Of a stretch of DNA of 64,000 bases, positions 10,622 to 22,600 are shown piece after piece. The position numbers were made by a program, and so were the translations under genes. Source of the DNA: Apoda limacodes (lineage: Eukaryota; Arthropoda; Insecta; Lepidoptera; Limacodidae). The notes below the pieces were generated by a model. The model was not told where the DNA came from. It saw only the letters and a program-made list of their open reading frames with translations, and did no database searches. Numbering within the stretch: the stretch's first letter is position 1; every line of letters starts with the position of its first letter. Location: contig OX291546.1 of assembly GCA_946406115.1 (NCBI GenBank), positions 17,415,019-17,479,018 of the forward strand, written 5' to 3'.

Positions 10622-10984
10622 GTACGTGCATTTAGTGTTTGTTTTTAATTATCCAACCAATACCATCTGATTCAATCAGAAATTGTTATTGCAATACTTT
10701 AGCGGTACAATATTGAATTTCGGCAAAATTTTCATATCGATATCAAGAAAGTTGGCCAATATGGACATGGAAATTGTAATATTTAGAATTTTGTAAGTCT
10801 TTGGATACTAGCATGCCTTCGACTTAGAAAGCAGGTTTCTGATTTCCCAAGCCCTAAGGGAGAGATGGGATGGTTTAAATATTTTTTGATCATATTATAA
10901 CTTCGCAGTTAGGTACAAAATATGATATTAAATTATCCTATAAAAATTAAATTAGATGTCCATTTAATGCGACTTTTATTTTTA

Positions 10985-11277
10985 ACTAGACTTTGCCAGC
11001 GGCTCCGCCCGCCCTAAATTCGGTTATCGGCGACTGTGATTTACTCCTTAATTACACCAATGAATATATCTAGCTGTAGCTATAGTTCGTTTAAGCTCGG
11101 TTATAGTTACTCGCGAGGGAATTTCGGTATAAAAAGTACGGTATACTATTACAGAATCTATATGTGTGCCAAGTTTCATCCCGATCCGTCTAGTGGTTGA
11201 AAGCGTGAAAGAGTAACAAACATCCATCCATACAGACAAACAAACTTTCCCATTTATAATATTAGTAGGATTGACTG
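10985..11277 (+). repeat. Dispersed AGCTTTTGCC...TAATATTAGTA repeat, near full length
   Basis: Head gactttgccagcggctccgc, body with aagtttcatcccgatccgt and gttacaaacatccatcc-like blocks, and tail atttataatattagtagga. I know this repeat type from moth introns but cannot give its class from sequence alone. It is nested in the P-like element. Confidence 0.75.
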
Positions 11278-11340
11278 GACTATAAGTAGACTTATATACC
11301 CGCATAGAAAGTGTATCCCACACACCAATTGGCACTACCT

Positions 11341-11505
11341 ATTAAGGACTATAGTATGGAATTCTTAAAGAAGGTAGTGATTTGATTTTTAAATAATCGG
11401 CAACACGCGAGTTATTCTCCTGTTATTGCAAGCGTCAATAGGCTACAGTAACCGCTTAACATCAGGTGGACCGTAAGCTTGTTTTCCACCTAGGTTATGT
11501 AAAAA
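11341..11505 (+). repeat. CR1-like LINE 3' tail, short copy
   Basis: Blocks aaggactatagtatgg, cggcaacacgcgag, ttgcaagcgtc and ggaccgtaagcttgttt match the end of the relic at 14720-14880. It is nested in the P-like element, hence inserted later than that element. Confidence 0.8.
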
Positions 11506-12020
11506 AAAAAAGGGGGGGTTGCGATCAGACCCATTCCAATTGAGAGGCAGAATTAATTGAAGTTAAAATATTCAAAAGTGCCGGGTTTTAATTGATAGAT
11601 TTTTATGTAAAACGCGATGTTTTTCAGCACGATCACAATGCTTCCTTAACTACATAGGAGTTCGAAACAAAAAAATATGGTCCAGGTTCGACCACATCAA
11701 AAGGTTCGATCAAATCGAAAGGTATCATCGAGAATTCTCGCCAAAACTGATTTTTTAGTTAAAAAACTTAAAGCAAGTGGCAACACTGTTGAATATTCTT
11801 ATAAACCACCAAAAAATTTTCAGTTGTTGTTGGGTTAAAAAACTGTCTATTTCCAATATATCGATATATCACAGATATAATGTCGACTTGCGGACATCAC
11901 TAATTTTAGTTCTATAGACTTTCGTATCTGCCTACAGCGCCAAAATGGCGTTATTCAAGTAGGCACAAAAACACAGCAACAGCCAGCCAGTGGGTAGTAG
12001 TAGAGGTCAGTGGTTCGACG

Positions 12021-12639
12021 AGATCTATTACTATAATCCACCCAACCTTCCGTTTACTTTCGGTTCATAATTATGTAACAAACATGCATCTTATTTATTG
12101 TTCTACTCAAACCTTTCTCAATCAATTCTACTACTTTTCTTTCCAACCGCAACGCTCTCGTATGACATTATTGTTAACCGACTTAAAAACAGGAAAAGGT
12201 CTCAATTCACCTGTATTTTTAATGCGCCTAATACACGTATCTTTGTCAATTGCGAATTTATAACAGAAAATAGGGTCGATTCGACGCCGCGCGGCCGCTT
12301 GAAGGTTTGATTCTATTAGGAACACTTAACTTATACTCATTAAAACTGTGAAGTAAGAATCAGCAATCAGCAATCAAAACTTATGACAGCAGGCCTTTAT
12401 GTGGATTTTAAGGTTTTCACGTGAATATATAACAAGTTGAATACCACCCTTGATTTGTTTTTAATACAAATATTTCCGTTTTAGTACTTATAACTAAGAG
12501 TATAGTCGACTTTCATATTTATTGCGTTATTAACTGGGATTTAGTATCAATTATTGTTTCAATATTTAGCGCACATCAATAGTGTAAGATCAATACTTAT
12601 AAATAATTAAATAATAGGCATTTTGGTACGCGGCGCGCG
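12021..12639. other. Intron 1, no gene seen
   Basis: AT-rich. A fragment at about 12176-12225 (accgacttaaaaacagg) belongs to the repeat family with the ACCGACTTCAAAAA motif seen at 22600 and 26440. Confidence 0.4.
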
Positions 12640-14885
12640 GTGCGACGTCGTGCTGTCCGGTTGTCTCTCGAGTCTCGATATCTGACTAATTGGCGTCGTG
12701 TGTGGCACTATAAGTCGGCAGACTGGGACGGATTGCGAGAATTTTATGCATCGTACCCGATCTGCTTTAGTTCAGATGATCCTGACGTCTGCGCAGCCGC
12801 AGTCACTGAGACAATCCTCGCTGGTATGGAATGTTTCATTCCTAACCTGCGAGTAGCTGCCGGCGTCAAAAAACGACCGTGGTTTAATAGGTCTTGCAGA
12901 GAAGCTAAAATTCTTAAGCAAACTGCGTATGAGGCTTGGAACACGGCTCGTAATAATAAGGATCCGAATATTTCTGAGTTAAAACGCAAATTAAATGCTG
13001 CCTCGAGGTTCAGTAAGAAAGCAACTGCCAGAGCAAAATTCCAATTCATCGGCAAAATAGGTGGGCGACTAGCGAGCTAGCCTTCTGGGAGTCGTGCTTT
13101 CTGGTCGCTTGCTAAAGCTGCCGAGGGGAACTTATGCCAGTCGTCGTTACCACCACTGCGAAAGACCGATGGTGACTTGGCCCATAGTGCAAAAGAGAAA
13201 GCCGATCTATTGGGCAGTCTCTTTGCCTCCAACTCGAATATGAACGACGAAGGCGCTGTACCACCTACTTTACTGAGGTGCGGTAAGACCCTGCCGGAAA
13301 TCTCTATAACACAGCGAGAGGTCCGGCGGGCGTTGTTTTCCCTAGACGTTCATAAGTCGAGTGGGCCAGACGGTATACCAGCAGTGGTGCTTAAGCAGTG
13401 TGCTCCTGAGTTATGTCCTGTACTCATGCGCCTCTTCGCGCTTTCCTAGAAGACTGCGAATGTGCACCCGGTGCCCAAAAAGGGCGATAGATCAGATCCA
13501 TCGAATTACAGTCTATTATCGCTATTACCTCTCTCCTCTCCAAGGTGATGGAGCGTGTGATCAACACACAGCTTTTGAGATACCTAGAAAAACATGACCT
13601 GATCAGTGACCGTCAATATGGCTTTCGCCACGGTCACTCCACTGGTGACCTTCTAGTGTATCTCACACACCGATGGGCACTAGCCATTGAGAGTCAGGGA
13701 GGGGCATTGGTATGTAGGCTAGACATAGCAAAGGCGTTCGATCGGGTCTGGCACCGGAGTCTTCTATCGAAGTTGCCATCTAACGGAGTGCCCGAGGGTT
13801 TGTGCAAATGGGTGGCTAGCTTTTTGTCCGTCAGACGCATACGAGCCGTAGTTGACGGTAGTTGCTTTAATAGCATGGACATTAATGCTGGTGTCCCGCA
13901 AGGTTGGAGATCAACAACATACATTGCTATGCAGATGACAGTACTGGATACGCTTATTACACGGGCCGTGCAAGCATTCCTCGTTCTGTTGTGGAGGAAA
14001 AACGTGAAGAACTTGTGTCTCAAATCGAGATCGGTCTGTCCAAGGTCTCTGACTGGGGACGGGAAAACTTGGTCCGATTCAACCCTTCAAAGACACAAGT
14101 TTGCGCGTTCACCGCTAAAAAAAACCCATTCACTGTAGTCCCACAATTCCAGAACACTCCCCTCTCCATCTCCGAGAGCATTGGGATCCTTGGTGTTCAC
14201 ATCTCCAGCGATGTTCAGTTCCGAGATCACTTGCTAGACAAGGTAAAGCTGGCGTCCAAAAAAAACTTGGTGTACTCAACAGAGCGAAGCAGTACTTCAC
14301 GTCGAGGCAAAGGTTGCTGCTTTACAAGTCGCAAGTCCGGCCCCATATGGAGTAATGCTGCCATCTCTGGGCGGGTGCACCCGGATACCAGCTTGGCCCT
14401 TTTGACTCGGTTCAACGACGGGCTGTGAGAATTATCGACGATCCCAAACTCACTTGCGGTATCGAGCCCCTAAATCTAAGGAGAGACTTTGCCTCCCTGT
14501 GTGTGTTCTACCGCTTGTACAATGGGTTGAGTTCTGAGGAATTGTTCGAAATGATGCCCACGGCTACTTTCTACCATCGCACCGCTCGCCATCGGCAGGG
14601 AATTCATTCTCACACTTTCGAACCGAAATGGTCGCGTACAGTGCGGTTTCAGAGAAACTTCCTCCCGCGAACGCTTAGGTTGTGGAATGAGCTCCCTGCC
14701 AAGGTTTTCTCTAAGGACTACAGTACTATCTTCAAAAGTAAGGGTACTATCTTCAAAAAAGAAGTTATTAGATTTCTTAAGGGTCGGCAACGCGCGAGTG
14801 ATGCCCTTGGTGTTGCAAGCGTCCTTAGGCTACGGTGACCGCTTACCATAAGGCGGACCGTAAACTTGTTTGCCGTCTTAGTAGT
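12640..14885 (+). pseudogene. CR1/Jockey-superfamily LINE, decayed reverse transcriptase ORF
   Basis: The pol protein can be followed for about 2.2 kb: a pre-RT region (YWRRVWHYKSADWDGLR-like, SREAKILKQTAYEAWN), RT motifs HKSSGPDGIPAVVLKQCAPE, FDRVWHRSLLSKL, NAGVPQG and HCYADDSTG, then the thumb block GILGVHISSDVQF and the C-terminal YHRTARHRQGIHSHTFEPKW. Damage seen: in-frame TAG at 13078 and 13447, a frame change near 13535, a deletion between the GVPQG and YADD motifs (about 13900), a frame change at the A8 run near 14258-14265, and an amber codon after RPHME. The 5' end of the element (ORF1 and endonuclease) is absent. The 3' tail gcggaccgtaaacttgtttg recurs in at least five other copies here. 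I assign it to the CR1-like clade with moderate confidence. It is antisense to the host gene. Confidence 0.85.
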
Positions 14886-16429
14886 ATAAAAAAAAAACTT
14901 TACTAATTTATTACAAAATAATGAAAAGGCTCCGGTGCTTGGTCGGTTCGACTCCACGTTTTCATACATTTTGTCAATTTCTCGAGTTTCATTCTTATTT
15001 ATGTTTTAAGCCAAATTTGAAACATATGTTAATTCAACTTTTAGCCTAATAAGATGATTTATGTTTTCTGTCTGATAGATTTCTTAATCAATACTATCTG
15101 TAATACAAAACAAAGTATTTCTCTTAAACATTTTTTTCGAGAAATTCTTATTTTTGAAGTTCCTTGTTTTATATTTAAAAAGCATAAACTAAGAAATCTC
15201 ATCATCAATTACTTAGACAAGCTAAAATTTAAATCAACATACATTTGAAATTTGCAGTAATATATATGTAAATGAAGGAGGAAGGTGACTGATAATTAGA
15301 GAATTTAACAAAAACATATGAAAACGCGGAATCGGATCATTTACGCACCTTCACCTGAAGCAATAATTTTATTATAAAAATAATCATTTTCATAAATAAG
15401 CAATTCAATTAATACTTTAGCACGATAAAGATTTGATGATGAAGGTGTAAAGCTAGTTTAGCTTTACATTTTTAAGTGTTTATAATTATATATTGAAATC
15501 TTTATTTGATATAACCTAACTAGACAGGGCCCCATTTTTTTGCCCCAGAGCCTTTGGTTACGTAGCTCTTTGTACTCTGTGGTCAAAACGACCTAATTAT
15601 CTGTATTTTTAAACCCACAAATTAATAATTATTTAAATAGGTTTTTATTTAATTATTACATTATTATTACATATTTACATTACACATAGTAACAACAAAA
15701 TTAAAGTTGCGGCGACGCTTGCGGTACCGACGAGAATATAAACTACTTAATCACTCAAAAGAGGTGCGTTTCCACCATGCATGTAAATTGTAATGTTGTT
15801 GCAGTAAATTATGGCGTCAACTCAGGTTGCGCAACTAAGTATTATTTTCATTGATATAAAAAGTAAAGATATGGCCAAGTTTACAAATTCTATTTTCATA
15901 GAAAGAATAATAGCGCCATCTCTTATTACTTTTGAAATGTAAAAAAACCATGGAGAAACCTCAATTTTCATGCAAATACATGCATAGTGGAAACGCGCCT
16001 TTCAGTGATGTCAAACATGTCAGCAGTTTTTTGTTACCTTTATAAATAAATGTCCATACCTACTAAGTTTTAACTTGCAAAAACTGTTTAGGTAATAATA
16101 TAATTTTGTCCATTTCTGATGATAACGCGTTTCTGACGCATGTGCTATTTATCTTTTGATTTTATTGATTGCTAATTATTTGCTTTGTCATCTTATTTCA
16201 CAATAAGTCAGCACATAATATCATTGGTTAGCATCTACAATGACAACGCAATGACAAAACTTAAAAGTAGGGATGCATGGATCATAAAAAAATATCGATG
16301 TATCGATGTTTTTTAAACTGCCTGAAAAACACCAACATATAAAAAGTGTAAATACAGAATTTTTTTATGACATCTCTCCCTTTAGGCTAGTTTCCGAAGT
16401 GATGGTAGTTTAAATGATGTGCATTTGTT
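14886..16429. other. AT-rich intron 1, no gene seen
   Basis: No coding or RNA feature. The opening at 15054-15248 is a low-complexity frame without recognisable motifs. A palindromic-looking aaagctagtttagcttt lies at 15450-15467. Confidence 0.45.
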
Positions 16430-17110
16430 GCCGGGCTGTTGTTTAGGGGCTGGGCCACTTTCATTTGTATGTGTGCATTTATGTAAATGTGCGTGTTTGT
16501 GTGTAGCACCCGCTCGTGTTCGGAGCCCTGCCGCTATCGGGCGGCCGAACGAGGATTGAATCAGATAGGACCTATAAGTTCTTTTACGTATAGTTTTATT
16601 TTCTATCTTTTATATATATTTGTATATTTATATATATGTATTAATATTTGTCTGTATGTGTATATATGAATATGTGCATGTATGTGTAACTTATATTATC
16701 CTTAATATGTTATGAATACCTATTTATTTATTTATTTGCATTTTTGTAAAATGTAAATATGTATTTATTTGTATATATATATATATATATATATGTACGT
16801 CTGCTGTGTAATATTATATGTTATATGAATATAGTACAATCGAAGTTTTATTGGAGTTGCTTAAGTGTGTCATGCTCTCTCAAAGTGTCTCTGCGGTGGT
16901 GGCGTGTGTGTCGGGTCGTTACGTTCCCTAAAACATGGTTGAGCGAAGCGATGGCCGATTCATGTGTCATACTTGTGAACGGGTACCGCCTGTGGAGGCT
17001 GGTCTGCTCTTGCAAACTTCTTTGTATTCTTATTATATATATATGTACGTCTGCTATGTAATATTATATGTTATATTAATATATTTTTCTCGGGAGTTGC
17101 TTTTAATCTC
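16430..17110 (+). repeat. LINE-tail-like repeat with internal direct duplication
   Basis: Segment 16919-17032 (from gttccctaaaacatggttga to ctttgtattctta) recurs at 18257-18370 with few differences. In addition gtacgtctgctgtgtaatatt with its flank at 16793-16860 is repeated at 17045-17103, so about 250 bp are duplicated in tandem-like fashion. An (AT)n tract lies at 16776-16796. I cannot name the family. Confidence 0.6.
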
Positions 17111-17339
17111 GTCACAGAGTAATTGAAAACTTTTAACGTATCACATGGTGCCCCCCCCTATGCAATCTGAAAAACAATAGGCAATAAGCATAAATATTAA
17201 AACATTACATAAATACTGATTGTTTTTTTTTTTAACTCAAACTATTTACATTGTAAATCTTATTTATTTAATGTTTCAATACAAAACATGTATTTATTAG
17301 TTGATACACTATAATTTTATGTTTCGTTTGTGATTTTAC

Positions 17340-17485
17340 AAAGATTACCTATTGGACGCACGCAATAAAACAGTATTGTAATTAGTTTGTAAAGCTAGTT
17401 GTAGTTAATTTACTTGACGATTCGAAAGTGTTCTTAGTAACCCATTTGAATAAAAAGATTTTGATTTGATTTGATTTGAAAAAAC
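17340..17485 (+). repeat. LINE 3' tail with (GATTT)n end
   Basis: The sequence ends cccatttgaataaaaagattt followed by gatttgatttgatttga. A polyadenylation-like aataaa next to a short tandem repeat is the 3' end style of CR1/L2-type LINEs in Lepidoptera. Confidence 0.6.
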
Positions 17486-17714
17486 ACAGATATACTAAAG
17501 ATATGAGATCTAGAACATTTTTACCGACTAGCCCAGAAGGTGGGTAATGTTTTTCGCGCGTATGTACGTATGTATAGGTATGTCCGTTCTATTGTGAACT
17601 CCTGTAGCCTAAACGACTGGATAAATTTCGATGAATGAGGTATTAAATGAAAGGTATTCATCTCCCGAGTGTTGTAGGGTATATCAAATAGTTAAGCGCA
17701 AATAATTTTGAAGA

Positions 17715-17885
17715 TTCCTACCTGAGGTGGCAAACGAGCACACGGTCCGCCTGATGGTAAGCGGTCACCGTGGCCTATGGACGCTTGTAACACCAGGGGT
17801 ATCACTCACCGGTTGCCGACCCTACAAAAATTCAATAACTTCTTTCTTGAAGAACCCAATACTGTAGTCCTTAGAGAAAATTGTG
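17715..17885 (-). repeat. CR1-like LINE 3' end, minus orientation
   Basis: Reverse complement of the relic tail: ggtggcaaacgagcacacgg, taagcggtcaccgtggccta, ttgccgaccct, and actgtagtccttagagaaaa. It ends just before the left target duplication of the hAT-like element at 17897. Confidence 0.85.
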
Positions 17886-17904
17886 TAAACAACAACATCT
17901 AGTC

Positions 17905-18775
17905 CCTCGGTACCTAACCTGGGGGTAATTACCCCTGCAGGGGTAAAACTTGTATTTTGCGGGGGTAATAATGAGCTGGTTGTTGTCTCAAACGCCGAAT
18001 TTCAAAATCACAAGTCAGCAAGCATCAATGTTTGCCTAAAACTGATTGAACTTTTAACTGACGATTGTAAAATCACTCCTAAATTAAACCTAGCTTATAA
18101 ATATTATTTAGAGTAAAAATATCTCAATATTTCATGCGCAATTGTTTTTATGTTTAATAAAGTCTACGTATTTGTATTAACACGTATTGTATGAGTTCGT
18201 CGTTAGGAAGAGGGGTAAAATCAGTGACCCTAGTCAGATCATAACGTAAAATATTACGTTCCCTAAAACATGGTTGAGCGAAGCGATGGCTGATTCATGT
18301 GTCATACTCGTGAACGGGTGCCGCCTGTGGAGGCTGGACTGCTCTTGCAAACTTCTTTGTATTCTTAGTATTTAGTCTTACTTTTTTGTTTTGTTTATTA
18401 ATACTGTAAGACATTGATTATTTCTTAGTGATGAATACATAAACTGTCTTTTGTTTATATTAGATACTTTTTTATGTTGTGCTTGTGCTTTATATTTAAT
18501 GTTTTTTTATGTTTGTAATGGAAAGTGTCCTTTTATGATAGGGAGGGCATTTTCCAATATTTTAATTGGACGCTGTAAGAGAAAGGGAGAAAAGAAATGC
18601 CCTTGCTGAGTTTCGTGCAGGTTCTTCTCAGTACAAGGTCTCCCGCCCTGTAGACTTACGAACCGATGGCGTAGTGACATTCATAAGTGCACAATTATTG
18701 TAGCCTAATCTGAATAAATTATATTGAATTTGAATTTGAATAAGGGTAACGGACCTAAAAAGTTAAGAACCACTG
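17905..18775. mobile_element. hAT-like element with 8-bp target duplication, interrupted by a LINE tail
   Basis: The octamer atctagtc flanks both sides (17897-17904 and 18776-18783). The left end cctcggtacctaacctgggg and the complement of the right end, cagtggttcttaactttt, are diverged versions of the same hAT-type terminus. About 340 bp of the element are followed by an inserted LINE 3' end (18257-18745), after which the element resumes at gggtaacggacct. No transposase is left. Confidence 0.65.
18257..18745 (+). repeat. LINE 3' end nested in the hAT-like element
   Basis: The first 114 bp match 16919-17032. The end reads tgctgagtttcgtgcagg, ccgaacc-like block, cattcataagtgcac, then tgaataaattatattgaattt with TGAATTTGAA repeats. 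This is the 3' tail style of lepidopteran L2/CR1-type LINEs. Confidence 0.7.
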
Positions 18776-18789
18776 ATCTAGTCTGTGAT

Positions 18790-19160
18790 TTTTGTGTGAT
18801 AAAAGTTTTGTATTTTTCATGATCACTATTTTGGACTCCCGTAAGCAAGTTTACAACAAACTCTATACCAATTACAACAGTGCTGAAGCGATGATATTTA
18901 GTTGGTGGTCTTTTTTCAATCCGATACGAAATGCAAGTTTTATCAAAATCAAAATTTGCTAATCAAGCCAAGTCTTCATTTACTTTTATAATAAAGACTT
19001 TATTAAATATTCTTGAATAATTGTCCTTTTTAGTGATTTATTGATAATTGCATAATTTATTTAGTTGTTTTTCTCATACTAACTAGCTTTTATTATTAGT
19101 TTTTTTTAAGAATTGAGTATCTTCGCATAATACGTACGTACCTACTTTTGTAATTACTTT
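18790..19160. other. AT-rich intron 1, no gene seen
   Basis: Nothing recognised apart from homopolymer runs. Confidence 0.4.
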
Positions 19161-19164
19161 TATT

Positions 19165-19577
19165 TTATCACTAGCTTCTGCCAGCGGCTTCGCCCGCGCT
19201 AAATTTCGTTATCAGCGTAGGTTCTTCCGGCATCTCCTCAATTATAGAAAAAAAACAAACAATCAAATATTTCCTCCTTAATGGCATAATACATTCGTGT
19301 CTGTGAAACCATCGAAATACCCAACCTAATCTGTTAAGCCGTTTAGAAGTTTTGTAAAAAGGTAAGTACGGAAGGACAATTCTTACTACCCGTTGTCCTA
19401 TTACCCGTAAGAATGAAGCATTTTCCCGCGGTAAAATATAGAGGTAGCCTATGTTTATCAGGGATAATGTCGGCTTCTAATGGTAAAAGAATTTTTCAAA
19501 TCGGTCCAGTAGTTTCGGAGCCTATTCAATACAAACATACTTACATACAAACCTTTCCTCTTTATAATATTAGTATA
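19165..19577 (+). repeat. Dispersed AGCTTTTGCC...TAATATTAGTA repeat, full copy
   Basis: Head actagcttctgccagcggct, atcagcgtaggttcttccgg, and closing ctttataatattagtataaa. It contains no ORF. Confidence 0.75.
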
Positions 19578-19593
19578 AATGAGTAAAGTATAG

Positions 19594-21530
19594 ATGAGTA
19601 GTCCTGGTAACGTAACTTGTTCCCTCTGCACAAGTGTTACTTGTTCTTTTTCAACTACACATGGTCTAGATATACATACACATTGGTTGAATGAATACAT
19701 AAGGATATTCGAGTTACTCCTCTGTTGCTCTCGTATTCTGCTGTTACCCTTGCAGATTTCTACATATCCTTCTCTCAAGGATCTACCTTCTCTAAAGAAG
19801 TAAATTAGAGTTCTGAAAAATATTCCAAAAGGTGCCCGTAATGTAGCAGCTGGTAAACTGTTATTGCTAGTTGAAAACTGTATCTCTTCGAACATCGTTG
19901 AAGATTGGAGTTTCCTTATGTCGCTCTTAAAATTCCCAGTACCACGGACCAGCGTTCGTTAACACAAAGGTAAAGGAAAATATTGATTTTTATAATTCTT
20001 CCTTTTCCCAAGAGGATCTAAACTCACATTCATTCCCGCTGTCCCACTCTGTCCAATCAAAAGTTCAGGATGGTGACTTCCGAGGTGCCGTTCATCTGCT
20101 TACATCAGATTCCTTTGCCGCCAATAATAAAGATACTTTAACAGGCCTGCAAAATAAATACCCTTCACCTTCTCGTCCTATAGTCCTTCCTTCCGAACCG
20201 ATTCTACATTTTCATATCTTATAGTGACTACTTCAGAAGTTGTTAATGCCATTAATTCATTCTGTAACGGGTCAGGCTCTGGATAAGATGGCTTACGTCC
20301 CGAACACTTAAATTATTTAATCTCACCTGCTTCCGGAGACAATGCAAACAGGCTTCTTGATAGTCTTACCAAATTTTGCAATTTTTTACTTAAAGGTCTA
20401 GTTAACCCACTAGTTTGCCCATACCTCTATGGTGCTTCTCTTTGTGCACTTGTAAAAACCGACGGGTGTATCCGGCCTTTTGCCATTGGTAATACTTTTC
20501 GTTGGCTCGTTGCAAAGCTAGGTTGTCGTGCTGTTAAAGATCAGATGGCGGCATATCTCTAACCACACCAACTTGGTTTTGGAACAATGCTTGGTTGTGA
20601 AGCTATTATTCATTCAGCTACACTTTCCTCAAAGAAAATGAAACCAAAAATGCTGTAATAGTTAAATTAGACATTTAGAACGGAATAAACAGTGTAGAGG
20701 TAAATTGTTTGTTATCTGAGGCTCGCGACTACACTCCTAGTCTTTACCCATTTATATGGCAATGTTACTCAGAAAATAGCAAACTTTTTTTTTATGAACA
20801 TCTGATCTTATCACAGGTCGATGTACAGCAGGATAATCCTTTATGACCGCTTATTTTTAACCAAGCCTTTTAATGCTTGGTTATTCGATGATTGTATACT
20901 CGGAGGGGACCCTGATACCGTCGCTAAGGACATTAACATCCTTCTACCAAATCTAAAAAAATATAAGTTAAGAAATCAACACAAATAAATGTGAAGTATT
21001 TGCTTGTATTTCTGCAGCTTTAAAGTCCCTTACTAATCTCAATTGGTTGATCCCACGAATATCAATTATCGATAAGCAAAATTTTGCATTAGTGGGAGCT
21101 ATTTCAATCGATTCTATTTCTCATACTTGTAAAAAAAACTCGCTAGTTTTACTACATACTCATTTTTCATGTCTATTTACGCACACCTCTCTAGCAGTTT
21201 TACGAAATTGTTTCTCTATTCATAAGCTTACATATTCCCCGCTTGTCACCCACCTGCCTTTGTCCACATGAAATTTCTCTTATAGATCATTCACGTGCTC
21301 ACTCATCATTCTGTCACGGTGGTTTGGGTATCCGTCGTATTGAAGATGTTAGCCTTTCACCTTTTTTGTCAGTAGCACATGGAGTGTTTGGACTAGTCTC
21401 TCGCATTCTGTCTTTACAAGGTGATGCGTCCTGCATTCCTTTTGTTTCGGAAGAGCTTCAAGCCTGGACTGCTATAAATCGCGATCAACCGGCGAATCTT
21501 TATAAATTATGGTGTGATGGGCACTTTTAG
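19594..21530 (+). pseudogene. Reverse-transcriptase retroelement relic with N-terminal C2H2 finger
   Basis: The ATG at 19594 opens a finger-like segment, VTCSLCTSVTCSFSTTHGLD then IHTHW. After an in-frame TAA at 19801 the same frame continues with RVLKNIPKGARNVAAGKL. Further on come DGLRPEHLNYL, RPFAIGNTFRWLVAKLG, HQLGFGTMLGCEAIIHS, the catalytic-type FDDCILGGDPDTVAKDI (about 20885-20935), KCEVFACISAALKSL and GGLGIRRIEDVSLSPFL at the C-terminus. The blocks are in the correct RT order but spread over three frames with many stops. The motif set is not that of the CR1, RTE or Jockey relics nearby. I have seen similar single-ORF proteins in arthropod genomes but cannot name the clade safely. Confidence 0.75.
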
Positions 21531-22600
21531 ACCTTGTGTTCCAAATTATAAAAATATGAATTTATATAGACTTGTAAATTTTGTTTCTTTAATATGTATT
21601 TTATTTATTAGTATTAAGGTATTTATTCTGGTATGGTAAGTTTTGTTTTATGTTAAATAAAAAAAAAAGGTTTTAAAATCCTGCTTTGTCCAAAAACATA
21701 GAAACTCTGATTTTGCCATAGGCTATATAAATAAAATATAGTTTAAATTATTATCATTTTAAGCGTTCCGTAGCAAAATGGTAAAAATTAGCTTATAGTT
21801 TTGTCATGTCCGTCTGTCCATTCGTATATCACAGTCTTATAATTCCGCCATGTTTGAATCGCTTCTGATGAAATTTTAGAGGAACATTTTTTATCTTTAT
21901 CTACTGCCATACAACTTTGTGATTAAACGTAGAAATACTGCCATATAACTTTATGATTTAAAAAACGTTCTAATTACCGCATACATATAACTTATTGTAC
22001 AACATGAATGAAAGTATTGTTAAGTTTGCTTTTTTCTTGTCAAAAACAACTATATCGTCGTCTGTCATTCCGACCTAACATTACATTACTATATCGGCAG
22101 TAATAATACCAAGATAATTGTAATTTATAGGTGCGTTTTGTTCACTGCTTCAATGCGCTTACTGTATGACATCCAGCCAAGTTAAAAACACATAAATGTT
22201 GTGTGACACACTGTACAAATCTTGGCTCATTCTCTTTGGTTGGATTATTGACAATCAACGCATAGTGTGCATAATGTCGGTCAACAAAACGCCACTTAAG
22301 TAACAAACTAATATAATACTCGGGCAAGTTAACCTGACACCTGGCTACTTGAAACCATTATTACCTACTCTGCAATAAACTATTTCTTTATCAATTTCAC
22401 CTCATAGATCAATGTCTACAAATCATTTCCTATCTAATCTATCTATGTATACGCCTGGCTACCCTGAACTACTTACGAAATTTTTATTATTTATAAAATG
22501 TTTAACCCGAATGATTATCTTGCCTGATTTCATCATTACGAAATTACGTAAATAAAAGTCGGTACGATTTTAAAAATCTTAAGATTTGTTGTATTTTTAA
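21531..22600. other. AT-rich intron 1 with a short repeat fragment
   Basis: At 21763-21835 (gcgttccgtagcaaaatgg, catgtccgtctgtcc) lies a fragment of the GTTCCG dispersed repeat. Otherwise I see nothing. Confidence 0.45.

Larger units (their letters stand above)
10322..12012 (+). mobile_element. P-like DNA transposon, 1,691 bp, with 8-bp target duplications
   Basis: The octamer gttcgacg stands immediately outside both ends (10314-10321 and 12013-12020). The first 26 bp, beginning cactgacctctactac, are repeated perfectly in inverted orientation at the right end (11987-12012). Similarity continues inward with gaps for another 50-60 bp (ttttgtgtgcc, acgcca). Just inside the left end is a THAP-like first exon (10560-10621) with a splice donor. 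Eight-base duplications and a THAP DNA-binding domain are together typical of the P superfamily; hAT elements share only the first trait. The catalytic part of a transposase is missing, and two unrelated repeats are inserted inside (10985 and 11341). I infer a decayed or non-autonomous P-like element. Confidence 0.72.

Noticed and set aside
12131..12325. Paired openings on both strands
   Set aside because: No motif; the region contains a fragment of a dispersed repeat.
16487..17126. Overlapping plus-strand openings of 60-100 codons
   Set aside because: They arise from TA-rich tracts and a repeated LINE-tail segment; both frames are open and neither has protein-like composition.
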